Below, piece after piece: positions 33,170 to 43,081 of a stretch of DNA of 64,000 nucleotides. Location: NCBI GenBank assembly GCA_013115125.1, contig JABANN010000068.1, positions 1 through 64,000 on the forward strand, read 5' to 3'. Every line of letters starts with the position of its first letter. The first letter of the stretch is position 1. The translations under genes were made by a program, and so were the position numbers. The DNA comes from Perkinsus olseni. Lineage: Eukaryota; Perkinsozoa; Perkinsida. Below the pieces are notes generated by a model. That model was not told the origin of the DNA. It saw nothing but the letters and a program-made list of their open reading frames with translations, and did no database searches.

Positions 33170-33822
33170 GATGACCAGGCCTTGTATCGAAAACCGTCGC
33201 GACGAAGTGTTTGTCAGGTGTACGAATGGTCGAGTAAGGCGGAATTTCTGAAGACCAAATGGGAGTCCGCAGACTCGAGCGATATGGCACCTGATGATCT
33301 TCCGACTGGCTCGGAGGAACTGCATCTCACTTCGGACCTCCGACCAGTTGATGGGGGCGAGGGACAGCCGGTGTGCAGCTGGAAGAAGGAGGAAAGTCCG
33401 GTGAGAAGAATGCTGCTCGTTGTTTGCGTCACTGCGCCACGAAATTACAGGTTGTTCTGCGTGGAGGCAGTCGAGGTCCGTACGCTCGCTTAAGGATGGC
33501 GCAGCGGAGATGTGAAGAACTTGACTCTGATTGCCTGGGGGTGCAGGCGTATCAAGTTGGTAGGTGGAAAAGTGGAGGGCCCGCGGTTTGAACCGGGGAT
33601 CTATCAGGTACTCATCGCTTCTGGAAGGTCGGTGCAGAAATGACTCAGAGCGACTCGGTTAGCGTCGGCAAAATTCCTGGTCATGAGGTGAGGCTGAAAG
33701 ACGTTCTGCTAGTGGGGAGGTCCCCGGTTCGATCCCTGGCTCCGCTTTTTCTCTTGATATTCCCTAGCACAGGCGCATCACCGCTTTCTTTTGAATCGAT
33801 GCTCATTGTAGGTGTGGCTTAA
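33170..33822 (+). CDS. unknown protein with Cys-containing repeat-like module
   Basis: Exons join through two firm introns (33401-33450, phase 0; 33560-33607, phase 1). The first exon reads YRKPSRRSVCQVYEWSSK and is acidic/Ser-rich. The second reads LRGGSRGPYARLRMAQRRCEELDSDC. After the third junction comes GTHRFWKVGAEMTQ. The pattern C-EELDSDC-LGVQ...FWKVG looks like a small disulphide-bonded, carbohydrate- or protein-binding module of the apple/WSC kind, but this is only a resemblance. The frame then runs to a TAA at 33822 or splices at about 33690 into an intron with a B-box. The N-terminus is not found. It lies directly downstream of the fucosyltransferase. Confidence 0.45.
33401..33450 (+). 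other. 50-nt intron with antisense GTAATTTCGTGGCGCAG motif
   Basis: gtgagaag...attacag. The last half is the reverse complement of the 20-nt motif in the sense-oriented intron at 63938-63979. The exons on both sides remain open and join in phase 0. Confidence 0.7.
33560..33607 (+). other. 48-nt intron with B-box-like core
   Basis: gtaggtgg...ctatcag, containing GCGGTTTGAACCGGGG, a T-arm/B-box-like string that is nearly palindromic. Splicing gives a GGT codon and keeps the frame. Confidence 0.65.
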
Positions 33823-34027
33823 AGGAGCTTGCCCCACGCCGTCCGCTGCACGCCCGACCGATCAGGACTGTCGATGGCCTCGCCATAACGATAGGTGCGA
33901 ACCACCTTATAACTCTGGCGATTAGTCTTTTTCCTGGCAGTTTCTTAGAAGACCTAGTAGAGCCTGAAGGAGGTTCGTACTCGTCTCTGGAAGGTGAGTT
34001 CATAACCTCGCCTCGCCACTGATCACC

Positions 34028-34255
34028 GTGTTGGTTCAGAGGCGAAGCGCAGATGTACGGCCCTTGGCGTCCGTTGCCGTGGTATTACTCATAACCCTAG
34101 GGAGTTCCCTGCCGTTTATTCATTACGGAGGTGGGTCATCGCGGCTTCGCTCCGCTGTGAGAAGAGCACTTTTTTGCAGTGGACAGCAATTGCAGCGTTC
34201 TCCGCAGGGAGAAATATCTTTTATCAAACCCTCGTGCGCTGCTGCAAAGTCATGA
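34028..34255 (+). CDS. possible exon with a membrane anchor
   Basis: The frame QRRSADVRPLASVAVVLLI continues into LGSSLPFIHYGG, a typical single hydrophobic segment after basic residues. No ATG lies at the start (GTG), but an acceptor-like ggttcag precedes the QRR part. The stretch ends in a Ser/Lys-rich tail. It may be the anchor of another endomembrane enzyme, as with the fucosyltransferase upstream. Low confidence. Confidence 0.25.
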   Translation: MLVQRRSADVRPLASVAVVLLITLGSSLPFIHYGGGSSRLRSAVRRALFCSGQQLQRSPQGEISFIKPSCAAAKS

Positions 34256-34782
34256 TCATACCCGAGCAGTGCCCGGAGTGTTCAGCCGATATGGTGCTGA
34301 CGAGTTGCGTTTGGTGTGGCACGATGCAGTTCATGACGAGTAATTGCCCTTAACGTTAGGTTAGCATTCATTATGTGCAGACCCTTCTGTGGCACCTGTG
34401 GAAGACCTCCTTTTTTCTAATACTGACTCCTTCTGGTGTTCAATATGCTGTTGCCTCAACTCTCGAGTTCTCCTCGGACCTCTCCCAGGATGGTCCGTTC
34501 CAGTTCCATCTCGGTCGGCAGGGGTGCTGAAATCCAGGCGGCGGCGCATTATGTGAATGTGTGTCGGTACGTCCGCAAGGCCCCCGTGGACCTGTTGTAG
34601 GGCCAATGAGGTCGTAAAGGTCATGTCAGGCGAGCGCCCCGCGTATTACTCGCTCCTTGACCCTGCACCGTCTCAGTGAGCTCAGAGTTGGAAAACGAGG
34701 TTGTGCTGCTCGAACGTGCACAGCATAATTGATAGACGAAGCCGTTGATCAGCATCAGGATAAGTGTCTCCCCTCCTCTCTG
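34256..34782. other. no recognised gene
   Basis: Short frames on both strands without motifs. Confidence 0.35.
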
Positions 34783-35205
34783 ATGTTATCCACTTTCGTC
34801 GCTCCGCCCCTGCCCAGTAGAACAGGCAACAGCACAGTGCACCTCACCCTACCACCACCACCACCACCACAGCAAAGCACTCTCCATCAAGTTGGTGATG
34901 GCAATCGTGGGTCAGTCAACAACGAGCTTCTCCTTCGCAACGATCCCGAGTTTGGTGAATTATCAGGCTTTTGGCGGCCCAGCAGAGGCCCACCACCTCC
35001 CAGAGCCGACGTAGTTCCCTCGCCTCCTGCACGCCTTCGAACCTTAACAGTCTTGACGGCTCGTCTCAGAGGTTCGTGTCGCCCACCGCTCGGCCCTCCT
35101 GTTCGGGTGCGCTCGTCCGCTGCTTCGTGTCATCATATAGAAGACAGCATTTGGACGATAAGGATGTTGGGGAATTTTTTCACTGGTCTGCTTAGCCCGC
35201 CGTGA
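34783..35205 (+). CDS. proline-rich ORF
   Basis: First ATG at 34783 (MLSTFVAPPLPSRTG). A CCA/CCAC run gives eight prolines. RNDPEFGELSGFWRPSRGPPPP follows. The peptide is basic and low-complexity. A second frame open in the C-terminal half (HLDDKDVGEFFHWSA) suggests a splice or frame change. An ATG at 35205 opens a 34-codon frame (MADLRALGLLERVTSDEC). No family recognised. Confidence 0.3.
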   Translation: MLSTFVAPPLPSRTGNSTVHLTLPPPPPPQQSTLHQVGDGNRGSVNNELLLRNDPEFGELSGFWRPSRGPPPPRADVVPSPPARLRTLTVLTARLRGSCRPPLGPPVRVRSSAASCHHIEDSIWTIRMLGNFFTGLLSPP

Positions 35206-35730
35206 TGGCTGATTTGAGAGCGCTGGGCTTACTCGAGCGAGTAACGAGTGACGAGTGTAGAAATATTCCACTCTCACGAAAGTCGACTTCCTTCCACTTC
35301 CTAGAATGATAATAATAATTGTAGAAGCAAACTCCAGGGTTCAGTCTTCGGATCATCGCTGATCAGGCTGATCGCTACAGTGATACTGATTGATCAGGCT
35401 TGGTTGTCTCCCTAGAGGGCTGCCAGCCGAGAGGGATAGTCTTCGAGAATCTTCGGCGCACCGCGAAGAATTTGACTGGACCACTGTAGGATGTTGATGA
35501 GCATTTGTTATTCGACAGCCCCATTGTATGGATCAGGTATGTGAACAATCCTTGCATGCCTTTAAGTCGATGGCACAGGTGAGGAGGCCCTGCCCGTTTC
35601 TGACTCGTCCGAACCTTTTCTCCGTTTCTAGTTGCGGTTGTGTCGAGAGGAAGATGACGAGATTAGAAATAATAAAGATTGGCCATACCTGTGAGCGGAG
35701 CGAAGCTCGAGAAATTAATCTAATCGCTGT
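35206..35730. other. short open stretches, upstream of the phosphatase gene
   Basis: Contains the 34-codon frame from 35205 to about 35308 and minus/plus frames of similar size. Nothing is recognised. The phosphatase promoter should lie here. Confidence 0.3.
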
Positions 35731-37087
35731 ATGGAGATCAGGCCCCCGGCTGAGGATCCCCAACGCCCCACTCTGTGCTTGGATGTTGACGACACCCTCA
35801 CGCTCATGTCCTACGAGTTTCTATACCAATCAGGTGACCTCCCTAGGACGCGGCCAGGCCATGACTGGACTGCGTTGATGAAGCGGTGCGGTTCGCTTCG
35901 AAATACCCTCCTCCTGCTCTCGTGGCGGAGCTCGGCCCTTCTGAAGGCCTCTGCGTAGCTCTGTCGATCATCATGACCGGTCCCTTGACTGGGCTGATGG
36001 TTTGGAATGACCTCGAAACTTCCAGTGACTGCAGCGTCGAGAAAGTGCTTAGTCTCATCCAGCGCCATCCCACTCGTAGCATGCTGCTGGCAGACGTGCG
36101 ATCTTCGGCTGTTGTCTAAGGGCTTATAATAGGTCTGGAACCGGAGGCAGAGGGAACAGCTGAGCAACACTTCATGAGGGTTTATGCCGATCCGACAGAC
36201 AAGGAGAACTCCGAATCAGTCAGTGATGTGCCATCTCATCTGATCTGATGATTCTCCCCAGGCATACATATTCCTTCGCCCCTGGGTGAGGATGTACCTT
36301 GCCTACTGGGCCAGCAAGTTCGAGATAGTCATCTTCACGGCTGGCTGCAAGAGCTACGGTGATAAGACGACACTCCTGACTGACGAGACATCTGCTGTCA
36401 GCTGACCAAGTTGTGGACTTCCTCGATCCCCATGGGGTGTTGGTGTCTCACAGACTTTATCGCCAACACTGCACGGTACGCTCCAACGGCTCGTTTTGCC
36501 TGAAGCCATTCCACGCAGGAGTTCTTCGACCATGAAAGAGAGTCGACAATTCTCGTGAAGGACCTCAAGTGCCTCGGGAGAGATCTCAATCGCACCATCC
36601 TATTGGACAATAATCTGTAGTCTTCTGCGCCGCTGACAACAATGACCCCGCACCGGTCAGATGCTGCTTCGCCTTCCACCTCGATAATGGCATTCCCATC
36701 AAAAAGTGAGACTTGCAGCACAGTTGCGTCCTCGACAAGGGGGGGGGGGCTGTAGTTACCTCGGGGACTACCGCGATCGAGAACTGAGTAGAGTGAATAG
36801 CATTCTGGATGCGGCCCTCTTAGCCATCGACCTCACAGGAAGTGTACAACCGCTACTTCGACGCCTGTGGGTGGTCTCGTGAGTGGCTAGAGCCTGGAGC
36901 TGATGTGAACAGGTTTAAGATTCATCCGGCGTATAGGGATTATGTTCGACAACATGATGATGACGATGAAGAAGCCAGTGGCGGTGACGGAGATGGAGCT
37001 ACTCAGTCGGGTGCAAGTGAAGTATCTTCGCCCGTAAGGACTCCAGAAACTGCAGTGAAGGAAGGTGAGGAGCTCTCACGGAGTTAA
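35731..37087 (+). CDS. CTD small phosphatase-like protein (HAD superfamily)
   Basis: HAD phosphatases of the SCP/FCP1 type remove phosphate from Ser/Thr, classically on the RNA polymerase II tail. ATG at 35731; exon 35731-35833 has TLCLDVDDTLTLMSYE, the DxDx(T/V) catalytic motif. Exon 36262-36358 has FLRPWVRMYLAYW and EIVIFTAG, the second motif (T). Exon 36402-36475 has DQVVDFLDPHGVLVSHRLYRQHC. Then VKDLKCLGRDLNRTILLDNN, and DNGIPIKK near 36690-36707 match the conserved C-terminal blocks. A tail from 36842 (YNRYFDACGWSREWL, then an acidic DDDDEEA run) ends in TAA near 37085. The region 35834-36261 between the motifs is longer than usual and its exons are unresolved. An 11-nt G run at 36739 sits where the last HAD block should be, so a frameshift or sequence error is possible. 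Confidence 0.7.
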
Positions 37088-37140
37088 ATTCGTTTATGCC
37101 GCTGCATGTATGAATTGCGTGCTAAACGAGTTTTTGATAA

Positions 37141-37214
37141 TACTGGAACCGAGAGTCGAACTCGGGACCTATCGCGTGTGAGGCGATCGTCATAACCAAC
37201 TAGACCATTCCAGC
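37141..37214 (-). tRNA. tRNA-Val (CAC)
   Basis: On the minus strand all four arms form: acceptor GCTGGAA/TTCCAGT (first pair G-U), D-arm with GTCTAGTTGGTTA, anticodon stem ATCGC/GCGAT with loop CTCACAC (anticodon CAC), and T-arm CCGAG-TTCGACT-CTCGG. 74 nt, no intron, no encoded CCA. Confidence 0.93.
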
Positions 37215-37539
37215 GGTGAATGTCGGGGCATGTACCAGGTCGTCACCAGCGAGCCTAGTCCTCGTAAATATCAGCAGCCCTGCGATGAGATTCGCTCTCC
37301 ACGACCCTGGGGAATTGTAAAATAAGAGTAAAGTAAGAGCGCGTGCGTCCCTTTTCAGATTCTGTCGCACACGCATCAACACCCTGTCCGTACAGTGTGC
37401 ATCGCCAGCACAACAAGCAGCTCAGTGAGACCGACAGTGAGGTGACAAGACTGCACCCGCATAAACACGCTCGGCATACTTCAAATGGCAGCGGCGTTAT
37501 GCGGGTCATTCACCATACTAAAGGTGGGACGAAAGTTGT

Positions 37540-37575
37540 CGCGAGCGGGGATCGAACCTGTGCCCAGCAGGAATA
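37540..37575 (-). other. tRNA-like B-box segment
   Basis: On the minus strand the string CAGGTTCGATCCCCGCTC occurs just upstream of the ATG of the next plus-strand frame. A box-A-like CTAGACTCTGCGGTATT lies about 30 nt before it. No full cloverleaf forms. Confidence 0.45.
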
Positions 37576-37590
37576 CCGCAGAGTCTAGAA

Positions 37591-38166
37591 ATGCAAAGCG
37601 AGTCCGGGTCAGAACATTTAGTGTCTCCTGCGGACATCCATCGAGACAATGGCGGGCAAGGAGGCATCGTCTTTGAGGAAAGGGAGGAGGACCCACCGAG
37701 GGATGTCATCATTCTGTACAACCCGAACGAGGTGAGCTCGTCTGATTTTATGGTACCTTTCATGAGGTGCTTGTGTGCGTTCAGACGGACCCGCACTGCT
37801 TCGTGTCTTCCCCATCAGAATCATTGTCATCAGGAATTGTTGGTGTTACAGAAAAGGGGAGTAGATTCTGAGAACGGATGCCGCGCGAACAGGACCGTCA
37901 TCCTGGCAGGTCTCGATGAAGCTCAGCCTTTCAGCTCGGAGGCTGAGAACGATGAGGACCGGATAAGACTCGTGGCAAACCCATTGGGGGCGTGGGGGCA
38001 GACGATCATACCCCGCTGCCCGCAAGCTCTACATCATCAGATACCCGAGATCACTGCCCCCGCCCAAGTCATCTCCGGATCGATCTGTCGTTTCCCTCCC
38101 GGCGCCTTCACCACGCGACGCTCAACCACCGAGGAGGGCATCAGGTGCGTCTTCGATGAATCTTAG
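37591..38166 (+). CDS. unknown acidic protein
   Basis: ATG at 37591; 191 codons open to TAG near 38164. The start MQSESGSEHLVSPAD is acidic, with VFEEREEDPPRDVIILYNPNE next. The N-terminal frame is followed by a plausible donor (gtgagctcg, about 37731) and acceptor (gttcag, about 37785) that would join to TDPHCFVSSPSES, so a 50-60 nt intron may be hidden in the open frame. The C-terminal half is Ala/Pro-rich (PLGAWGQTIIPRC). No family recognised. Confidence 0.4.
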   Translation: MQSESGSEHLVSPADIHRDNGGQGGIVFEEREEDPPRDVIILYNPNEVSSSDFMVPFMRCLCAFRRTRTASCLPHQNHCHQELLVLQKRGVDSENGCRANRTVILAGLDEAQPFSSEAENDEDRIRLVANPLGAWGQTIIPRCPQALHHQIPEITAPAQVISGSICRFPPGAFTTRRSTTEEGIRCVFDES

Positions 38167-39285
38167 TCTACAGGGATCACTTAATGCCAGGTACTTTCGA
38201 GATACCTCGGATGACAGGCTACAATTCTGTCGGTCGTTCAAGCGTCGGCAGCGTGGCTAGTAGCTGCAGCCGATACTCCGTTAACTTATCGACACGGTCC
38301 CTCCTCATGGTGACCTCACCAAACACAAGTGGTCAGTTACCAAGCTACAGTATGATACAACCTAGAGTCTAGCGAGGATGGGAAGTATATGCCCAATTAA
38401 ATGCAGCGGTTACACATGACTCGATTTTCAAAGCAGACTGGCCATTGTGTTGGCTTGCAGTGTTGGGGGTATTAGGCTTCGACTCTGAGCATTCCAACGG
38501 CAGGGGTGTCGTCACGTAGGGCCGTTGGTTAGGAGCTACTCGCCGTAGATGCACCGCCGAGGCAGCGAAGCGTGAGGAGGAACTACATGAGCATCTCCTC
38601 ATCTGTTCACTAGATGAGTGTTGATTGACATGTCTGTGAGCGTTGACCAGCATACTGTGAGCGTCACCGGCTTACCGGTCACATCGGACACCGGCTCTTG
38701 TGATATTAAACTGGTCCGCTATGGCCAATACCTCATCGGATCCGGTGTTGTCCTGAGGGGTGATTTTACCGTCGGCCACGGTCGTATTATAAGGCCCCAA
38801 GATGTTGTACATATGAACGGGACTCGAACACCTCCCGGTTTTGGGTGGTGAAGAAAATGCCGTCATCGATGACGATTATCTGCACTAAGTCCATCAGATC
38901 AGACTTGTATTCGCATTTTTTGTAGAATCCTCGATACAGCTTGACAGGAGAGGATGCGGGAAGGGGTGTGCATCGAGATATAGGAGATATAGAGATGCAA
39001 GGAGATATCCAGCCTTAGCGACAACGAGGGAAGCGAAATACAACAAGTGAAGGCACTGAACACTCCTTCTGCATAATCTGCTTAAACGGTAGCTTTCGAG
39101 CGCCTCTGTCACCCCGTGTTGCAGTTTGAGGGCATGTTCCCCTCAAATCATCACGTGTGAGATGTTGCGGAATATACGGTCAATCCATTACGGTGGGTTT
39201 CTTCCCTGCATTAGCCAGTGAATATGTGTGGTTTCCCAGGCCGAATGAGCTCTTCTGTTTGAGTCTGGGCTTTCATCGCCGCGCT
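38167..39285. other. mostly non-coding
   Basis: Apart from the small frame at 38630-38851 nothing is supported. Near 38815-38845, on the minus strand, a GTGTTCGAGTCCCGTTC string resembles a B-box. Confidence 0.35.
38630..38851 (+). CDS. small hypothetical ORF
   Basis: ATG at 38630 opens about 73 codons (MSVSVDQHTVSVTGLPV) rich in Val, Gly and Asp, ending TGA near 38850. No motif. It could be a terminal exon. Both strands are open here. Confidence 0.2.
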   Translation: MSVSVDQHTVSVTGLPVTSDTGSCDIKLVRYGQYLIGSGVVLRGDFTVGHGRIIRPQDVVHMNGTRTPPGFGW

Positions 39286-39545
39286 GTCAAACTTGGATGG
39301 GTAATTGTCAATCTTGCCCGTGTATTGTCAAACTCCGCTGTGATACCGTCATTCTTGCATGTAATATTCTTGCCCTTGTCAAACTTGGACTCAACATTGA
39401 CATTCTTGGTGTTTACAGTTTCGATGTGGGTCAAACTTGGACTTCATGTTGACATTCTCGGGGGTAACAAATTTGACGTGTCAAACTTGCTTGTGATATT
39501 GTCATTATTGCCTGTTCACTTGTCAAACTTGCACGGGAAAAGGGT
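39286..39545 (+). repeat. degenerate minisatellite with TGTCAAACTTG
   Basis: TGTCAAACTTGG and TTGACATTCTTG alternate at irregular 30-50 nt steps about a dozen times. Units have drifted and neighbouring units are partly inverted (TCAA/TTGA). The string TCAAACTTGCTTG also occurs at about 21645 and 23909 in the GH18-like flanks. Confidence 0.75.
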
Positions 39546-39583
39546 GTAGTTATGGAGCGACTTCGAGATTCGCTGTCTAAACG

Positions 39584-39657
39584 TACTGGAACCGAGAATC
39601 GAACTCGGGACCTATCGCGTGTGAGGCGATCGTCATAACCAACTAGACCATTCCAGC
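39584..39657 (-). tRNA. tRNA-Val (CAC), second copy
   Basis: Identical to the copy at 37141-37214 except for a changed base in the T-loop region (TTCGATT). All arms and the anticodon CAC are kept. Flanks differ from the first copy, so the tRNA alone, or a short segment, was copied. Confidence 0.93.
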
Positions 39658-39954
39658 TGCTAATTAGTAAGTCTGTACGACTAACGCACGCCAGACACCG
39701 CGGAACAAACATTCCAAAAGCGACGCAAACAAGCATCTCGTGTCGCTCGCTTTTCCCGTTTCTGACCTCGCTCCACATACTCTGAGGACTTTGATTTATA
39801 AGACGAGCTGATAGCGAGCCAGCCTAGTACTCAGAATCTCCTAAATCGAGTCCTACGAAAGTCCGCTGTCATCCAAGTACTGTTGAACGAAGCAACGGCT
39901 TTCCTCCGTGAAACATGCTGAATACACCCAAGATGAGAGCGGCTTTATTTCTTG

Positions 39955-41235
39955 AGCCTTTCTTCTAGCAGTCTGATCTCCCGCTCGACAGCCTGCTGTA
40001 ACTCCGAGTCGAAGCCCCTGCTTTCACTCAGCTTACGTTCGTGTCTTGAGTAGATGACCTGTTAAGGCGACAACAGGCACGATAAGAGGAGAGGTCATCA
40101 GTGATTGAATGGAATCTATGGTCTCTTAGCTCAGCCTTTCTTCGCCTGAATTTTCCTATACATTCTTTGGCTTCAGTCAAGGTTTTCCAGAATCGATTCC
40201 CAGATCAATTAGGTGCTAAGATTCATATGCTTTCTTCAATATCAGATGGAACCCAAGAAGAATCCCTCCAGTGACTCGGAAGGAATGATGTTTTCGTGAA
40301 GAACGCTCGACTGTGGGCTCACTTGCTGCAGAGTCTTCGGCGAGTAATCTTCCCTCCAAAGCATAAAAAAACCGTAAGTGACGATGACGTCTAGTAGCGC
40401 CAATAGGTACTGAAAGAATGTAAGGGAATACTCCTCTATTGTGTATTCGGATCGGGCAGGTAGACAGCATCACTGTACTGTTATTGGCTCCATGACATCC
40501 CATCCGTAAAGAAAGTAAGTGCCGTAGTAGACCAGAGCCCATTCGACGGAGAACAGCACAACTCCACCGATAGCGTACTTACTGAGAAATAACATCCATG
40601 ATTACCAACCTCTTTCCGTCACTTGCTCACTTGGTTTTCCTCAACGCAAGGCTGCGTATTTCTTCCTGTAAAGCGAGCAGCCTTCGGCGCTGATCCTCCA
40701 AAGCCGTCAGCCTCTCGACATCAGCGGAGTCGGGCGGGGAGCTACTGTCCGTAGGCAACACTCGAATCAACTGTGGCTCCTGCCGCGTCTTTTCGGGCGG
40801 AGCGACGCGCAACTGAAAATTGACTGAAGCTGAAACTAGTTCTGAGAAGACATTCAGTGTGAGGAAGACTGGGAATATTGAGCATGGCACCATTTCCATT
40901 GAGTGATGACCACATACTGTTTATCGCACACCGCTACATGCAAACAGGAGGGAAGAAATTCATACGACGGAAAGGTAGCCGATGGTAAGAAGATACGTAT
41001 GATTGGGCGTCGGAGGAATGCTCGCTGGACTCACCTGGAAGCCTCCATCGGCATCGAGGACCTTCAAGGCCGACTCCTGCTGTGATACGATGAGGCTCTC
41101 TGGGGGGTTGGTCAGAATATCAACCCGTGTGGAACCGATAGACTCCTTTACTTTCTGTAGAAGTTGACAAAGGAGTGGTACGACACAGCGTGTAAACACG
41201 TAAAAGTCTAAAGCGTACTTCACAAAGATCTCCAA
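39955..41235 (-). CDS. unknown membrane protein with coiled-coil tail
   Basis: Minus-strand exons, in order: about 41235-41036 (LLEIFVKYALDFYVF, a hydrophobic VVPLLCQLLQKV, DADGGFQ then a gtgagt donor); 40899 to about 40593 (MEMVPCSIFPVFLTLNVF, then a polar region and a helical VERLTALEDQRRRLLALQEE); about 40580-40450 (KYAIGGVVLFSVEWALVYYG, a membrane segment with GWDVMEP); and a last exon of about 40045-39955 (FDSELQQAVEREIRLLEERL, stop TAA). The membrane exon weakly resembles the DUF1279/FAM210 pattern (YG...Y..GxDV), and those mitochondrial proteins also carry a coiled coil. This is a suggestion only. The first exon is not found. Confidence 0.45.
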
Positions 41236-41822
41236 CAGCTTCGCCCGGCCGTACCGGAATCACCAGCGACTTTGTGCCCGCGGCAACCTCAGAAGGACAT
41301 ACCTGAGATTCGACTATTAGAGAGTATTGATGATGATCACTGTGTGCTTTTCCCGTCGATCCAGTTGGGTTTTCTACCGAATTTCACAGCAGGAGAAAAA
41401 AGGAAGCTACCCTAGAATATACGGCAGAATAGTATACGGTCATTCAAGAAGAATGACAGCCTTTCCACTTCCCCGTCTCAATATTTTCTTTTTCTTTCAC
41501 TTTTTTCAATTATATTCCTCTTTTCTAATGATGATAATCACTACGAAGAAACAACATCGCATATGAGTTAACGCGTCCCACCTCTAAATAGAGTCCTCTT
41601 GGATGAGCTTCTTCGGCTTTATCTATTCTGGCAACAGCGATGGGGGCGTATCCGAGGGAGGTGGAGAAGAGTCTACTGTGCGGGAACGCTCGCGCATGCC
41701 GGTGGGAGGCGGCAAGGGTTCGGTAAGGATAGCCCGACAGGGCGCCGCCTAGTAGCCGTCGACCAAAAACGCTTATCATGTGATCCTTCATCTTCGCAGT
41801 CAATCGAAAGGACTACACAACA
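41236..41822. other. no gene; upstream of tRNA-Gly
   Basis: A T-rich run at 41485-41525 and short frames only. Confidence 0.4.
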
Positions 41823-41894
41823 GCACCGTTGGTCTAATGGTTAGGATATCTGCCTTCCAAGCAGATGGTCCGGGTTCAATTCCCGGACGGTGCA
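41823..41894 (+). tRNA. tRNA-Gly (UCC)
   Basis: Acceptor GCACCGT/ACGGTGC with discriminator A, D-arm TGGTCTAATGGTTAGGAT, anticodon stem ATCTGC/GCAGAT around CTTCCAA (anticodon TCC), and T-arm CCGGG-TTCAATT-CCCGG. 72 nt, complete, no intron. Confidence 0.96.
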
Positions 41895-42242
41895 TTCCTA
41901 TAAAGACTGATTATGACCATATCCCGCTAGAATGCCATAATCGGGAGACTTTAACAGTATATGTACGCCCAGTTGAAATACCATAATTTCGAATTTAATA
42001 TTCATTAACCAGCCACAACTGCCGAGAAGGCAAGTCGAATACGCATCTCGAATGAACTCAGCCTTCTTATCCTACCGTACAGACTCAACACAACTCGAAC
42101 ATCTCCAGCAACCAATCGTACGGGAGTGTGAAAAAATACTGAGAGGAGGACCATAGAGACCTACTGGTAGAGAAATCAAAAGACTAGACGTCACAGTGTA
42201 CGTAAGAAATGCAACCACAACGACCACCACCAGACCACGTCG
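41895..42242. other. intergenic
   Basis: The 3' flank of tRNA-Gly and of the minus-strand EF-hand gene. No feature seen. Confidence 0.4.
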
Positions 42243-42635
42243 CTACGCTGTTGCGTTGCCTAGCTTGATAGGGCCCGTGACTGCCAAACCGTATTTCTGA
42301 CAGTACTGATCAAACTCATTTCTATCGATCACTCCATTCTTGTCGAGATCGAGGAAGTCCATCGAAGCGATCACAACTTCAGCCGGCACGTTCCGATGGC
42401 CCTCCACATGCTCCGTCAAATCCTCCAGAAGAAGCGTCAACTCGGACACGTCAATTGAACCACTATCATCACGATCATACCTATCAAACACTTTCGCGCG
42501 CGCCCGCTTAATCGATTTCCTTCACCTGAACCACAGGTCGTCCATGTCTTCCTTAGAAAGGTTGTTCAACTCGTATTGGCCTAGCATTTGATCAGCACTG
42601 AGCTTCCTCGCGTGTTCCGAAAGATACTCTCCAGA
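42243..42635 (-). CDS. EF-hand calcium-binding protein (C-terminal exons)
   Basis: Exon 42526-42635 (YLSEHARKLSADQML, then LSKEDMDDLWFR) joins through a 45-nt intron (gtgaagg...gatag, 42481-42525) to exon 42243-42480. The joined sequence reads DDLWFRYDRDDSGSIDVSEL, a canonical first EF loop (D-x-D-x-S-G-x-I-x-x-x-E). The second loop, DLDKNGVIDRNEF, is also complete, with Asp at positions 1 and 3, Asn at 5 and Glu at 12. The protein ends KLGNATA and TAG 42243-42245. Upstream exons past the acceptor at 42636 are not identified. A Ca2+ sensor or buffer role is likely; no enzyme domain is attached in what I can see. Confidence 0.75.
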
Positions 42636-43081
42636 CTGCATCTGACGCATATCGCTTCAAGCAAGGCTATACGGATATTTACAAAATCTCCTCTGCTGCT
42701 GCAACGCGAATGAATTTCTAAGATAACCATGAATGGGGGCGCTCTCAGTCTTGGGCAGTACATCCGGTGTAACATTTTGGTCGTTGCGTGGTCGTATGCA
42801 ATGCGCACTGTGTAAGGTGTTAGGTCGTAACGGCACGGTTGCGTATCAAAATGGTACACTCGGCGTGCGCGAAATTCACTATCGAAATGGTCGATGAAAC
42901 GGCTGATCGATATATCGTAGAATTCTCCTCACAATACGTGAGCAGTCCAACTGGTGTGCGACAACTTCGTGGGCACGAAATAAAGTCAAAGATGGCGATT
43001 TGCATAACGATTGGGTCGCCCTCTAGCATGAAAGAGAAAGCCCACTGAGGCTGCTTTGTCGTACGAAAATATCCCGGTGAT
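42636..43081. other. space between EF-hand and AFG1 genes
   Basis: Both neighbouring genes run on the minus strand. The missing first exon of the EF-hand gene should be here. A 57-codon plus-strand frame from ATG 42848 (MVHSACAKFTIEMVDETAD) is the only other open stretch. Confidence 0.35.

Noticed and set aside
33650-33760. A functional tRNA gene ending GGTTCGATCCCTGGCTCCGC
   Set aside because: The T-stem has a mismatch and no 5' strand pairs with the acceptor end. Kept only as a tRNA-like intron core.
40621-40640. A further copy of the CTCAACG intron motif
   Set aside because: It matches only over the short core and lies within a coding stretch of the minus-strand gene, so it is not counted.
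42507-42525. A 19-nt intron in the EF-hand gene
   Set aside because: A 19-nt GT-AG segment exists, but it does not restore the frame. The 45-nt choice (42481-42525) does and completes the EF-hand helix-loop.
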